Assembly (NCBI GenBank): GCA_937934655.1
Contig: CALGZB010000228.1
Location: 1-38,677, forward strand
Direction: 5' to 3'
Source: an uncultured Acidimicrobiales bacterium
GTDB taxonomy: Bacteria > Actinomycetota > Acidimicrobiia > Acidimicrobiales > SHLQ01
Length of the DNA stretch: 38,677 bases
Shown: positions 22,555-30,572 of the stretch, piece after piece
Layout of the letters: each line of letters begins with the position of its first letter
How positions within the stretch are numbered: the stretch's first letter is position 1
Position numbers and translations under genes: made by a program
Notes under the pieces: model-generated
Database searches by the model: none
The model's input: only the letters and a program-made list of their open reading frames with translations
What the model was told of the DNA's origin: nothing

Positions 22555-24183
22555 CTAAAAGCGGTGATCGGAACGTCTCAGCACGAGCAGCCATGTGAGG
22601 AGCGCGGACAGCGCAACCAATACCAATGCATAAATGCCGGCTTCGGCGATGAACGCATCCTCGAAGTTGGTGAAGGTCTTGGTGGTGAGAGTCGGGAAGT
22701 CGAACGGCGCTACGAAGAGGGTGATGGGTAATTCCTTCATGGTCGCCAGCAATACAAGGCCTGCGCCAGCGAGCAGGCCGGGGGTCATGAGCGGAATGTC
22801 GATGGTGAGGAAGCGGCGAACTCGGCTCGCTCCAAGCATGCGGGCGGCGTCGTCGAGGCGGGGTGGTACCGAGGCGACTGCAACTTGCGTACTACCCATT
22901 GCTTGCGATCCAAACCGGACGACATAGGCGAAGATGAGAATAAGGAGTGTTCCGCGTAGATTCTCGCGAGCCCAGGCAAATTCGCCGGTCCAGAAGAACA
23001 CGGCCAGCGCAACGAGGAGTCCGGGTAGGGCGAAGGTGGAAATCACCACGCCGTTGGCTACCTCACCGACGCGGGACCGGTGTCGAGTTACGAGTTGAGC
23101 GATCGGCAGCACAGCCAGGACTGCTGCGAACGCGGTGATTGCACTAGCGAGCGCGGTGTTGCGGGCCGGAACCCAGATGTCTGAGGCCGAAAGGAAGAGA
23201 TCCCGTTGCCCATTGGCATCTCGGATGATGCCGGTGATGGCCCAGTCGCCCAGCGCAACGGCCGGTGCGATGAGGCCCAGAAACACCACAAGTGCGACGA
23301 GCCCGAAGCTCGCAACTTTCGCCCGACCAAGTCGAAACTGAAGTGGGCGACCGACCTTGGTCGAAGGGGGATTGGTGAAGCGGCGTTCGAGGAAGCGCTC
23401 TGCCCCGACCGAGGTGCCGGCCAAAACTAGGAGGACCAAGCTCAACGCAAGGGAGACCTGTTGGTTGTTGAGGCGAGTCGTCCAGATTGCGCGGGTGAGG
23501 GTGTCGTATCGCATGAGCTGCACCGCGCCGAAGTCGCTTACCGCGTAGAGAAAGACCAGCAACGAACCGGTGGCGATGGCCGAAGAGATTTGCGGCAACA
23601 CGACTCGCCGAAAGGCGTTCCAACTGGTGTCGCCAAGAAGGCGAGCGCTCTCCTCGATCGAACCCGGTAGGCGCCGTAGCCGGGCGGCAACCGGTAAGTA
23701 AACGTACGGATACGTGAACAAGCTGAGCACGAGCCACGCCCCAAACAATCCTCGAAGTTCGATGGTGCCGTCGAGGCCGATGGTGCCGAGAAGATCACTG
23801 GCGATACCGCCCGGGCTGAGGGTGCGGATAAAGGCTGCCGCTCCGACAAAGGTCGGATATACCAGCGGAAGTGGAAGCAGCGTCCGGAACAAGCGCTGGC
23901 CGGGAAGGTCAGTGCGGGTAGTGAGCCATGCCAGAACGGTGCCGACCACTGCGGTTGTGGCCGACACAAGCACTGCGAGAACCAGTGTGCGACGAAGCGG
24001 ATCGAGCGTCCGCCGGGTAAACAGCACACCGAATGGATCGGTGTCACTGGTGATGTTTCGCCACACCAAGTAGATGGCTGGGAAGGCAAAGAGGAATGCC
24101 AGGATCGCCGAAGTCCAGCGGAGGCCCCGTGGTGAAGTCGGTAGGGAAGTGGAGCGCTCAGCGCTAGTTGTTGAGGATGCCAC
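22555..24183 (-). CDS. Iron(III) ABC transporter permease, fused two-domain (FbpB-like)
   Basis: A 542-aa membrane protein with about 12 helices in two BPD-type permease halves. The first half has the coupling-loop EESARLLGDTSWNAFRRVVLPQI and the second has RLDDAARMLGASRVRRFLTIDIPLM; these are the EAA-like motifs that contact the ATPase. The fused two-domain layout is typical of FbpB/SfuB ferric-iron importers. The upstream gene encodes the binding protein. The start is uncertain. The longest frame would begin at 24279, deep inside the previous gene, so I chose the GTG at 24183, which overlaps the end of the binding-protein gene by 20 bases. No ATPase gene is adjacent. Confidence 0.88.
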   Translation of the reverse strand: MASSTTSAERSTSLPTSPRGLRWTSAILAFLFAFPAIYLVWRNITSDTDPFGVLFTRRTLDPLRRTLVLAVLVSATTAVVGTVLAWLTTRTDLPGQRLFRTLLPLPLVYPTFVGAAAFIRTLSPGGIASDLLGTIGLDGTIELRGLFGAWLVLSLFTYPYVYLPVAARLRRLPGSIEESARLLGDTSWNAFRRVVLPQISSAIATGSLLVFLYAVSDFGAVQLMRYDTLTRAIWTTRLNNQQVSLALSLVLLVLAGTSVGAERFLERRFTNPPSTKVGRPLQFRLGRAKVASFGLVALVVFLGLIAPAVALGDWAITGIIRDANGQRDLFLSASDIWVPARNTALASAITAFAAVLAVLPIAQLVTRHRSRVGEVANGVVISTFALPGLLVALAVFFWTGEFAWARENLRGTLLILIFAYVVRFGSQAMGSTQVAVASVPPRLDDAARMLGASRVRRFLTIDIPLMTPGLLAGAGLVLLATMKELPITLFVAPFDFPTLTTKTFTNFEDAFIAEAGIYALVLVALSALLTWLLVLRRSDHRF

Positions 24184-25249
24184 TTTCCTGAATGATTCGT
24201 TCGGTGTCGGCAAAGCCGCCTCCGAGGGAGTCGAAATCAACCGAGCCGATTTCGAGAGCGACGAGTGGCGGAAGAACATCCGCAGGGTCGATGCCCGCTG
24301 CCAAAGGATACTCGAAGGTTTCCTGAGTGAAGTAGGTCTGAGCGCCTGGTGTCAGCAGGTACTGGATGAGGGCATTGGCCGTATCGGAGTGCTCAGAGCT
24401 TTCGAGTTTGGTGGCGGCGGTGATGATGAGGAGCGAGCCGATGTCTTCAGCAGCGAAATCGAAGTTCTCGGCTCGGTGCTCGTCGCCTCGGGCGGCGGAC
24501 TCTTGGTAGTTGTAATAGTGGTTGACAAGACCCATATCGATCTCGCCTCGTCCTACAGCCTCAACGATCGACCGGTTGTTTGGGTAGGTGCGTGCGCCGT
24601 TGGCCGCCATGTCGTTGATCCACTGGGTGGCAACGTCGTTACCCTCGGTGTCGCGGAATACGGTAAACCAGTCTTCGAACGAACCGTTGGTGGCTGGTAT
24701 CGCCACCCGGTCGGCGTAGGCCGGGTCGGTGAGGTCGAGGACCGATGCGGGGAGTTCGCCGTCGGCCACGTTGTCGAGGTTGTACACCAAGACCCGTTTG
24801 CGGCCGGAGAAGCCGATCCATGTCCCCGCCGAGGCCTGGTTGTCGGCGCTCACGAGTTCGAGCGTGTCAGCGTCAAGCGTTCCGAGGAGTCCTTCTCCTT
24901 CAAGGAAGCCGACGGGGCCGGGTGAGCTCGAGAGGAACACGTCGGCGTCGGATGCGTCGCCTTCTTCAGCGAGCAGAAGTGCAAGGTCGGCCGAATCTCC
25001 CCAACGTACCTGAACGTCGACGCCGGTTTCGCAGACGAAGGCGTCGAGGATTGGTTGGATGAGGTTTTCGGTTCGGCCCGAGTAGATCGTGACGGTTTCT
25101 CCGTTGGCGCCGACGCATTCGCCGCTGACGATGTCGGCAGCGGCGCCTTCAACGGTGGGTGCATCGCCAGCGGATGATCCACAGGAGGCGCCGAGGAGGG
25201 CGAGAGCAGCGAGAGTAGCGGTGGCTGAGAGTTTGAAACGAGACGGCAT
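24164..25249 (-). CDS. Iron(III) ABC transporter substrate-binding lipoprotein (FbpA-like)
   Basis: A 361-aa exported lipoprotein. The signal peptide ends LLGASC with C23 as the lipobox Cys. The periplasmic-binding-protein domain has VTIYSGRTENLIQPIL at the start, ADVFLSSSPGPVGFLE, GFSGRKRVLVYN, and a NHYYNYQES segment whose adjacent Tyr residues match the ferric-ion-binding Tyr pair of FbpA/FutA. It would capture Fe3+ outside the membrane and hand it to the permease. The ATG at 25249 has a -35/-10 pair placed for leaderless transcription and a CCTAA/TTAGG inverted repeat upstream that may be an iron-regulator site. It overlaps the permease gene. Confidence 0.9.
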   Translation of the reverse strand: MPSRFKLSATATLAALALLGASCGSSAGDAPTVEGAAADIVSGECVGANGETVTIYSGRTENLIQPILDAFVCETGVDVQVRWGDSADLALLLAEEGDASDADVFLSSSPGPVGFLEGEGLLGTLDADTLELVSADNQASAGTWIGFSGRKRVLVYNLDNVADGELPASVLDLTDPAYADRVAIPATNGSFEDWFTVFRDTEGNDVATQWINDMAANGARTYPNNRSIVEAVGRGEIDMGLVNHYYNYQESAARGDEHRAENFDFAAEDIGSLLIITAATKLESSEHSDTANALIQYLLTPGAQTYFTQETFEYPLAAGIDPADVLPPLVALEIGSVDFDSLGGGFADTERIIQESGILNN

Positions 25250-25255
25250 GTGGTG

Positions 25256-25284
25256 AGTGTAGGGATACTTCCAAAGGTTGTAAA
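25256..25284 (-). promoter_or_regulatory. Leaderless promoter of the FbpA-like gene
   Basis: On the minus strand TTTACA (-35) and TACACT (-10) are separated by 17 bp. The -10 ends 6 nt before the ATG at 25249, so the transcript would have essentially no leader. Confidence 0.55.
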
Positions 25285-25289
25285 GCGCG

Positions 25290-25304
25290 CCTAACGGATT
25301 TAGG
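25290..25304. promoter_or_regulatory. Candidate iron-responsive operator near the FbpA-like gene
   Basis: CCTAA-CGGAT-TTAGG is a 5-bp inverted repeat just upstream of the promoter, continuing into TTAGGTAAG, which matches one half of the DtxR/IdeR consensus. The other half is poor and the location upstream of the -35 is unusual, so this is a weak candidate. Confidence 0.25.
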
Positions 25305-25406
25305 TAAGTCTCTCTTCAGAAGCTTGACGGAGCAGCCGCTGAGGCATCCGCAAACAGATTTCGCGTGAAGAGAAGTACAAGGTTTGTGGGTGTGGCATTC
25401 TCAACT

Positions 25407-27017
25407 ATGCAACCAACCGTGATCGCTACTTGGAGCGAACTCCCAAACCGCGAACCTCAGCCGGCGCGCGTCGGCAACGTCGACCTCGTCATCATTCGTT
25501 TCGAGGATAACCATTCTGTTCTCTACGGGCGATGCCTCCACCGTGGAGCGATGATGGCCGACGGCCATCTCGACGGCGACAACCTGATCTGTGGCCTTCA
25601 TGGCTGGGATTACGGCATTCAGACCGGCGTCAGCGCCTACAACAACGATGAAGTGTTGGCGAAGTTTTCAAGTTGGATCGAAGACGACGGACTCACCGTC
25701 GACGCCGACGAGATCGCCAAGTGGGAGCTTTCGCATCCGCAGCCCTATGACCGCGACGCTTACCAGGGCGATTTTCAGGACGTGCACGGAGCGCCCGAGG
25801 AACCTCACGTTGGTTTGATCCGTCGGCTCGCCAATGAAGGTCTCGACTACCTCGGCCACCATGGCCCCGTTACCTCCATGGGCGTGTCGCGCGAGCTCTT
25901 GCCGTCGTGGGACAGTATCCAATTCGTCACAGCGCAACTCGCTCGCCGCCCGCTTCTCGACGACCACCCGGTTTCTTCCAAGACCACAATCGGTACGAAT
26001 GCGGCCAAGCCGCTCGAACTTGATCTGCCGATCTTTGTGTCCGACATGAGCTTCGGTGCGCTGTCCGAAGAAGCAAAGGTTGCCCTGGCCATGGGCGCCG
26101 AGCAGGCGGGCACCGGCATCTGCAGTGGCGAGGGCGGCATGCTTCCTGAAGAGCAGGCAGCCAACAGCCGGTACTTCTACGAGCTTGCATCCGGAAAGTT
26201 TGGTTGGGAGCTCGAAAAGGTCAAGCAGGTACAGGCGTTCCACTTTAAGTTTGGTCAAGGCGCAAAGACCGGTACTGGTGGACACCTTCCGGGTATCAAG
26301 GTCCAAGGAAAGATCGCCAAGGTCCGCGCACTCGAGCCGGGGCAAGATGCCATTAGTCCGTCGACCTTCACTGACCTCACCAACGAAGACGCCTACCGGA
26401 TGCTCGCCGAGGAAGTGCGTGAAGCATCGGGCGGTATTCCGATCGGAGCGAAGCTCAGTGCCCAGCACATCGAAGATGACATCGACGCAGCGATACGTGT
26501 TGGAGTTGACTACATCATTCTCGACGGTAGAGGCGGTGGCACCGGCGCTGCACCCGTGATCTTCCGTGACAACATCAGCGTGCCGACGATTCCGGCTTTG
26601 GCCCGGGCACGACGTCACCTCGACGCTCGTGGCCGCCAAGACATCACGCTGGTCATCACCGGCGGGCTCCGCACGCCATGGGACTTCGCGAAAGCTATGG
26701 CGTTGGGTGCCGATGCGATTGCGGTCTCCAACTCTGCGATGCAGGCCATTGGTTGCCTTGGCATGCGGGCGTGCAACTCCAACAATTGTCCGGTAGGAAT
26801 CGCTACGCAGAAGCCCGAGCTTCGTGAGCGGTTGCCTGTCGCTGAAGCGGCAGATCGGCTCGAACGGTTCTTCGAAGCGTCAACCGAACTCATGGGCGTG
26901 CTCGCTCGAGCATGCGGACACGATGCGCTCGACCAGTTCTGCCTAGACGACCTCACCACCTTCGACCGCGACCTGTACCACCTGGCAGGTGTGGCTTACG
27001 GGGGAGTGAACCCCTAG
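25407..27017 (+). CDS. Rieske domain fused to glutamate synthase-like FMN domain
   Basis: A 536-aa fusion. Residues 1-105 are a Rieske [2Fe-2S] domain with C43-x-H45 and C62-x2-H65 (CLHRG, CGLHGW). From about residue 150 it is the FMN-binding central domain of glutamate synthase: SDMSFGALSEEAK, GICSGEGGMLPEE, FGQGAKTGTGGHLPG, LDGRGGGTGAAP, GGLRTPWDFAKAMALGADA. The 3Fe-4S ligands of GltB are conserved as C450-x5-C456-x4-C461. Electrons could pass Rieske to Fe-S to FMN. No glutaminase domain is present, so it is not a normal glutamate synthase. It is 2 bases from a PhyH-type dioxygenase gene. I chose the ATG at 25407, where the Rieske domain begins. Confidence 0.9.
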   Translation: MQPTVIATWSELPNREPQPARVGNVDLVIIRFEDNHSVLYGRCLHRGAMMADGHLDGDNLICGLHGWDYGIQTGVSAYNNDEVLAKFSSWIEDDGLTVDADEIAKWELSHPQPYDRDAYQGDFQDVHGAPEEPHVGLIRRLANEGLDYLGHHGPVTSMGVSRELLPSWDSIQFVTAQLARRPLLDDHPVSSKTTIGTNAAKPLELDLPIFVSDMSFGALSEEAKVALAMGAEQAGTGICSGEGGMLPEEQAANSRYFYELASGKFGWELEKVKQVQAFHFKFGQGAKTGTGGHLPGIKVQGKIAKVRALEPGQDAISPSTFTDLTNEDAYRMLAEEVREASGGIPIGAKLSAQHIEDDIDAAIRVGVDYIILDGRGGGTGAAPVIFRDNISVPTIPALARARRHLDARGRQDITLVITGGLRTPWDFAKAMALGADAIAVSNSAMQAIGCLGMRACNSNNCPVGIATQKPELRERLPVAEAADRLERFFEASTELMGVLARACGHDALDQFCLDDLTTFDRDLYHLAGVAYGGVNP

Positions 27018-27019
27018 AT

Positions 27020-27847
27020 ATGGCTGGGCGAATCGATGGCGACACCTACCGGGTAACCGCAAGCGAGCAAACGGACTTTGCGACCAACGGCTATGTACAC
27101 CTTCCCGGATTACTGACCTCCGAAGAAGTCGATGCCGTTGAGGTTGTGTACGACCAGTTTCTTCGTCGAGAGATCGATGTTCCCGGTAAGGACTACTGCG
27201 ACATGGCCGGCGACTACGGACGCGCCCCCGAGGACTTCTCCATCATCAACGTCATGCTTCCCCGCCGGTACTACCCGGCTTGGGTAGGCAACGTCTTCGA
27301 ACGGCGGGCTGCGTCAGTCGCCCAACAGCTTTGCGGCGACGATATGTCGATCGACTATGACCAGCTCCTTGCAAAGCAGCCGTATAAGGACGACGCCGTT
27401 TTCGCCTGGCATCAGGACATGGCGTACTGGCCCGAAACGCCCGACACGCGCACCGCGACGCTTTGGTTGGCAATCGATGACTCCACCGTCGAAAACGGTT
27501 GTATGCGCTTTGTTCCCGACACCATCAATGAGGAATCGCTTCGGCCGCACGACCCGCAATTCGGCGACCGCGGCGACTCGCATGCTCTCGGAACGACATT
27601 ATTAGAGAGCGACCAGCCGGTGTCGGTGCCGATCGCCCGGGGCGACGTCACGGTGCACAACGAGCGGGTCATGCACGGCTCGGGCGGAAACTCCACGTCG
27701 GGGTTCCGCCGGGCGTACATCCTTGCGTTTCGATCGGCGCCAACGATCGCAATCGAGCGAACGCTCGGTTTTACCCACAGCCACAACGATGATCAGACCG
27801 TCCTCGATGAAGTCGGTGTTGAGGGCGAGTCGCGCACACAACGTTGA
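27020..27847 (+). CDS. Phytanoyl-CoA dioxygenase (PhyH) family protein
   Basis: A 275-aa Fe(II)/2-oxoglutarate-dependent oxygenase. The metal triad is H131-x-D133 (WHQDMAYW) and H219 (RVMHGSGGNSTSGFRRAY), with R230 as the likely 2-oxoglutarate-binding Arg. PhyH-family enzymes hydroxylate acyl-CoA, ectoine or small molecules; the substrate is unknown. The start ATG at 27020 is 2 bases after the Rieske-GltS gene, with GGGGGAG upstream, and an in-frame M further upstream was rejected. The pairing suggests that both act on one nitrogenous or acyl substrate. It ends 31 bases before the Phd-type antitoxin. Confidence 0.9.
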   Translation: MAGRIDGDTYRVTASEQTDFATNGYVHLPGLLTSEEVDAVEVVYDQFLRREIDVPGKDYCDMAGDYGRAPEDFSIINVMLPRRYYPAWVGNVFERRAASVAQQLCGDDMSIDYDQLLAKQPYKDDAVFAWHQDMAYWPETPDTRTATLWLAIDDSTVENGCMRFVPDTINEESLRPHDPQFGDRGDSHALGTTLLESDQPVSVPIARGDVTVHNERVMHGSGGNSTSGFRRAYILAFRSAPTIAIERTLGFTHSHNDDQTVLDEVGVEGESRTQR

Positions 27848-27872
27848 TGTAGTCACATGCTCTATCTATAGT
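27844..27872 (+). promoter_or_regulatory. Leaderless promoter of Phd-PIN toxin-antitoxin operon
   Basis: TTGATG (-35, 27844-27849) and TATAGT (-10, 27867-27872) are separated by 17 bp, with 6 nt to the ATG at 27879, so the mRNA would be leaderless. This close match to the consensus lies inside the operator. Confidence 0.6.
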
Positions 27873-27880
27873 GACTACAT
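27847..27880. promoter_or_regulatory. Palindromic operator of Phd-PIN operon
   Basis: ATGTAGTCAC and GTGACTACAT are perfect 10-bp inverted arms with a 14-nt spacer. The right arm runs into the antitoxin start codon, and the spacer holds the -10, so a Phd dimer bound here would block transcription. Confidence 0.65.
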
Positions 27881-28136
27881 GCAGGTAGGCATTCGTGAAC
27901 TAAAGGCAAAGCTGTCAGAGCATGTTGCGCAGGTAGCCAGCTCCGGCGAGCGAATCATCGTCACCGACCGGGGCCGACCCGTCGCTCAGCTTGTACCTCT
28001 CGATGGTCAATCCTCGATGGAGCGCGGAATTGCCGAAGGGTGGATCGAACCCGCTCGGTCGACCGGCCTCGGTCCGAAGCGAGCCTTTATGGCGAAGCGC
28101 TCTGTTGCAGAAGTGCTCGACGAGGATCGAGAATGA
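27879..28136 (+). CDS. Phd/YefM-type antitoxin
   Basis: An 85-aa antitoxin. The N-terminal Phd/YefM fold reads IRELKAKLSEHVAQVASSGERIIVTDRGRPVAQLVPL, which is highly typical. The C-terminal tail (about 45-85) would be disordered until it binds the toxin. I chose the ATG at 27879, not the longer frame, because a promoter and operator end at it. Its TGA overlaps the toxin ATG (ATGA at 28133-28136). A Phd-type antitoxin paired with a PIN toxin is a recognised VapBC-like arrangement. Confidence 0.9.
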   Translation: MQVGIRELKAKLSEHVAQVASSGERIIVTDRGRPVAQLVPLDGQSSMERGIAEGWIEPARSTGLGPKRAFMAKRSVAEVLDEDRE

Positions 28137-28534
28137 CGCTCTACGTCGACTCGAGTGCACTGCTGAAGCGATACGTATCGGAGCGAGACTCCGGCGTCGC
28201 CGATGACCTTCTCGCGACCGACCCGGTCTTAGTCACGAGCCGACTCGCCGAGGTGGAAGTTCGGCGAAACCTTGCCCGGCTCTTGGACGGCAAGGATGCG
28301 CTCGAAGCCAAGAAGTCGTTTCTGGCCGACCTCGATGCGTTTGCGTTGGTCAACCTCGACGCGACCACGTGCAACGACGCGGCGCGGATCGCCGAGCAGA
28401 CGCTTTGCCGATCGCTTGACTCGTTGCATCTCGCTGCTGCGCAACGCTCCGGTTCGGGGACCGTCCTTCTTACCTTCGACGTCCGTCAGGCGCAGGCTGC
28501 ACGATCGATTGGGATGTCGGTTATTGGCGTCTGA
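28133..28534 (+). CDS. vapC: PIN-domain toxin (VapC-like)
   Basis: A 133-aa PIN-domain ribonuclease. The acidic residues expected to bind Mg2+ are present: D6 (YVDSSALLK), E40 (SRLAEVEVRR), D96 (RSLDSLHLAAA) and D116 (LTFDVRQAQA). VapC toxins cleave tRNA or rRNA and stop growth. It is translationally coupled to the Phd-type antitoxin, and both lie under the palindromic operator. All four catalytic residues are intact, so it is likely active. The longer in-frame start at 28040 lies inside the antitoxin and was rejected. Confidence 0.88.
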   Translation: MTLYVDSSALLKRYVSERDSGVADDLLATDPVLVTSRLAEVEVRRNLARLLDGKDALEAKKSFLADLDAFALVNLDATTCNDAARIAEQTLCRSLDSLHLAAAQRSGSGTVLLTFDVRQAQAARSIGMSVIGV

Positions 28535-28591
28535 GGCGTAGCCCGTCGATCACTTTCGAAACCGACGAGACCCCATGACATACTTCGGCGC

Positions 28592-29422
28592 ATGACGATG
28601 ACCGAACGATACGAAGCCGCTTTCGATGCCCTCACCTTCTTGAATCCTGCCGATGGCGTGCTTCAGATCACGCTGGAAGGCCCCGGGCTCAACTCGGTGA
28701 GCGAAGTAATGCACCGCCAGATTGCGGACGTGTGGCTCATGATCGACCGCGACCCCGAGGTCCGAGTCGCCCTGCTCACCGGCGCAGGCAAGGGCTTCAG
28801 TTCGGGCGGCAGCTTTGACATGATCGACACGATCATGACCGACTACACCCGGACCCTCGAGGTGTTGCGCGAAGCCCGTGACTTGGTCATGAATGTCATC
28901 AACTGTTCGAAGCCAATCGTGTCGGCCATGTGGGGCCCGGCCGTTGGCGCTGGTCTCGTTGCCGGACTCCTCGCCGACATTTCGGTGGTGGGCAGCAAGG
29001 CCCGAATCATCGACGGCCACACCCGTCTCGGTGTTGCGGCCGGCGACCACGCGGCCGTCTGCTGGCCAATGCTTTGCGGCATGGCGAAAGCGAAGTACTA
29101 CCTACTCACGTGTCGCGATCTGTCCGGCGCTGAAGCCGAGCGCATCGGGTTGGTGTCGCTGTGTATCGACGACAGCGACGGGCCCGAGCCCGTACTTGAA
29201 GAAGCACTGAATATTGCGATCGAGCTGGCGGACGGAGCGCAGCAGGCCATCCGCTGGACCAAGCGCACCCTCAATCACGCTTACCGGATGTTCGAGCCGG
29301 CGTTCGATGCTTCGGTTGCCTACGAGTTCCTTGGATTCATGGGTCCCGACGCTGCCGAAGGCGTCGCCAGCCACCGAGAAAAGAGAGCCCCGGACTTCCG
29401 CGGTGGTCCAACCAGCGAATAG
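28592..29422 (+). CDS. Enoyl-CoA hydratase/isomerase family protein
   Basis: A 276-aa crotonase-fold protein. The oxyanion-hole segments are [11 protein letters not shown] and [20 protein letters not shown]. The C-terminal helix has [16 protein letters not shown]. Where hydratases carry a catalytic Glu, this protein reads [14 protein letters not shown]-like text ([15 protein letters not shown]), so it is more likely an isomerase, hydrolase or decarboxylase than a standard hydratase. Its start region, beginning [11 protein letters not shown], has a -10-like CATACT 7 nt before the ATG. It is convergent with the aminotransferase, with 8 bases between the ends. The CoA-thioester substrate is unknown. 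Confidence 0.87.
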   Translation: MTMTERYEAAFDALTFLNPADGVLQITLEGPGLNSVSEVMHRQIADVWLMIDRDPEVRVALLTGAGKGFSSGGSFDMIDTIMTDYTRTLEVLREARDLVMNVINCSKPIVSAMWGPAVGAGLVAGLLADISVVGSKARIIDGHTRLGVAAGDHAAVCWPMLCGMAKAKYYLLTCRDLSGAEAERIGLVSLCIDDSDGPEPVLEEALNIAIELADGAQQAIRWTKRTLNHAYRMFEPAFDASVAYEFLGFMGPDAAEGVASHREKRAPDFRGGPTSE

Positions 29423-29430
29423 CAGCTGGC

Positions 29431-30561
29431 TTAGCTGGACTGCATGAGATGCTCGGTCATGGCAGTGAGGCCCTCGTCGAGGCCGCTGCGACCGAAACCC
29501 AGGCGGAAACGGTCATCGATGCTTGGTCCGACACTTGACCGGTAGATCGTTGACGGTAGGAGGAGTACACCCGCTTGTTCGACGAGATTCTCGGTGAACG
29601 TTTCGACGTCGCCTAGGCCGGTGTAGCGAGGGAACGCCATGCACGAGCCGTCTGGGCGAGACCAGTCGAAAAGGTCGGGGAATTGGGCGAAAAACGCATC
29701 CCACTTGGGAAGGTTCTCGTCGATGATCGAACAGTTTCGGGCGAGGATGCGGTCACGGTTCTCGAGGGCGATTATCGCCAGTCGCTCGCTGGGGCCAGAG
29801 TTGCAGATCGACAAGTAGTGCTTGAAGCGTTCCATCCGGTCGAGGACGTCGTGGTCCTGGCAGGTGATCCAGCCGATGCGCAGACCAGGTAGGCCAAAGG
29901 CCTTTGACGTGACGTTCAGCGAGAGGCCACGCTCGTAGATGTCGGCGATCCACGGAAGGTGTTGGGTGCCTGTCGGGCCAAGTCCGTTGAAGATCTCGTC
30001 GTGGAGGATATAGATCCCGCGTGGTCGGCAGAGTTCGACCAGCGCTTCGTAACGATCGAGCGAGAGAATCGCGCCGGTGGGATTGTGCGGAAAGTTGATC
30101 GTAATAAGTTTTGTGTTGGGGCGAATCGCTGCTGCCACCCGGTCGATGTCGAGCGACCAGTCGTCGTCGGGATCAAGCGGGACGCCAGTGACTTCGCAGA
30201 TCGCCGCCGGCAACGTCTCGTGGCTCTGGTAGTTAGGGGTCACCACAATGGCATGACTCTCGGCATCGAGGATCACGTTGTTCGCGGCGAAAATCCCTTC
30301 GCTGGCGCCGGCAAAACACAGCACATCGTCAGGCGAGCGGTCGTGGTACATCGCGGCTATCGCCTCGCGAAGATCAGGTGCGCCCCATGTCTCGGTGTAG
30401 CCGAGCCACATGGCCTGAAAGTCAGAGCGCTGCTGCTCGGTGCCCATCGCCAACAGCTCGTCAAGCGAGAGGCTTTCGGCATCGGACGCCGTGAGATGGA
30501 ACTGGGCTTTGAACTCCCACTTCGAGAAGTGTGTCTCGAGGCGGAAGTCTGGGAGCTGCAT
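29431..30561 (-). CDS. Class I/II PLP-dependent aminotransferase
   Basis: A 376-aa fold-type I aminotransferase. PLP residues are N160 (NFPHNPTGA), D188 (HDEIF), K220 (NVTSKAFGLPGLRIGW), and the downstream Arg (FRLGFGR) that binds the substrate carboxylate. The early segment YTETWGAPDLREAIAAMY and the GASEGIF turn fit the phosphate-binding region. It transfers amino groups between amino and keto acids in the cytosol; specificity is not readable. It follows the P450 gene on the same strand with 11 bases between them, so the two are probably co-transcribed. Confidence 0.9.
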   Translation of the reverse strand: MQLPDFRLETHFSKWEFKAQFHLTASDAESLSLDELLAMGTEQQRSDFQAMWLGYTETWGAPDLREAIAAMYHDRSPDDVLCFAGASEGIFAANNVILDAESHAIVVTPNYQSHETLPAAICEVTGVPLDPDDDWSLDIDRVAAAIRPNTKLITINFPHNPTGAILSLDRYEALVELCRPRGIYILHDEIFNGLGPTGTQHLPWIADIYERGLSLNVTSKAFGLPGLRIGWITCQDHDVLDRMERFKHYLSICNSGPSERLAIIALENRDRILARNCSIIDENLPKWDAFFAQFPDLFDWSRPDGSCMAFPRYTGLGDVETFTENLVEQAGVLLLPSTIYRSSVGPSIDDRFRLGFGRSGLDEGLTAMTEHLMQSS

Positions 30562-30572
30562 AGCCCCAAAGG

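Noticed and set aside
24184-24279. A longer N terminus for the iron permease.
   Set aside because: It would overlap the binding-protein gene by 116 bases with no ribosome site, and the extra residues have no membrane or domain character.
25668-26639. A 323-aa open frame on the minus strand.
   Set aside because: It is antisense to the Rieske-GltS gene, which has clear cofactor motifs.
29423-29439. CAGCT-GGCTT-AGCTG stem-loop between convergent genes as a terminator.
   Set aside because: The stem is only 5 bp and has no U tract.
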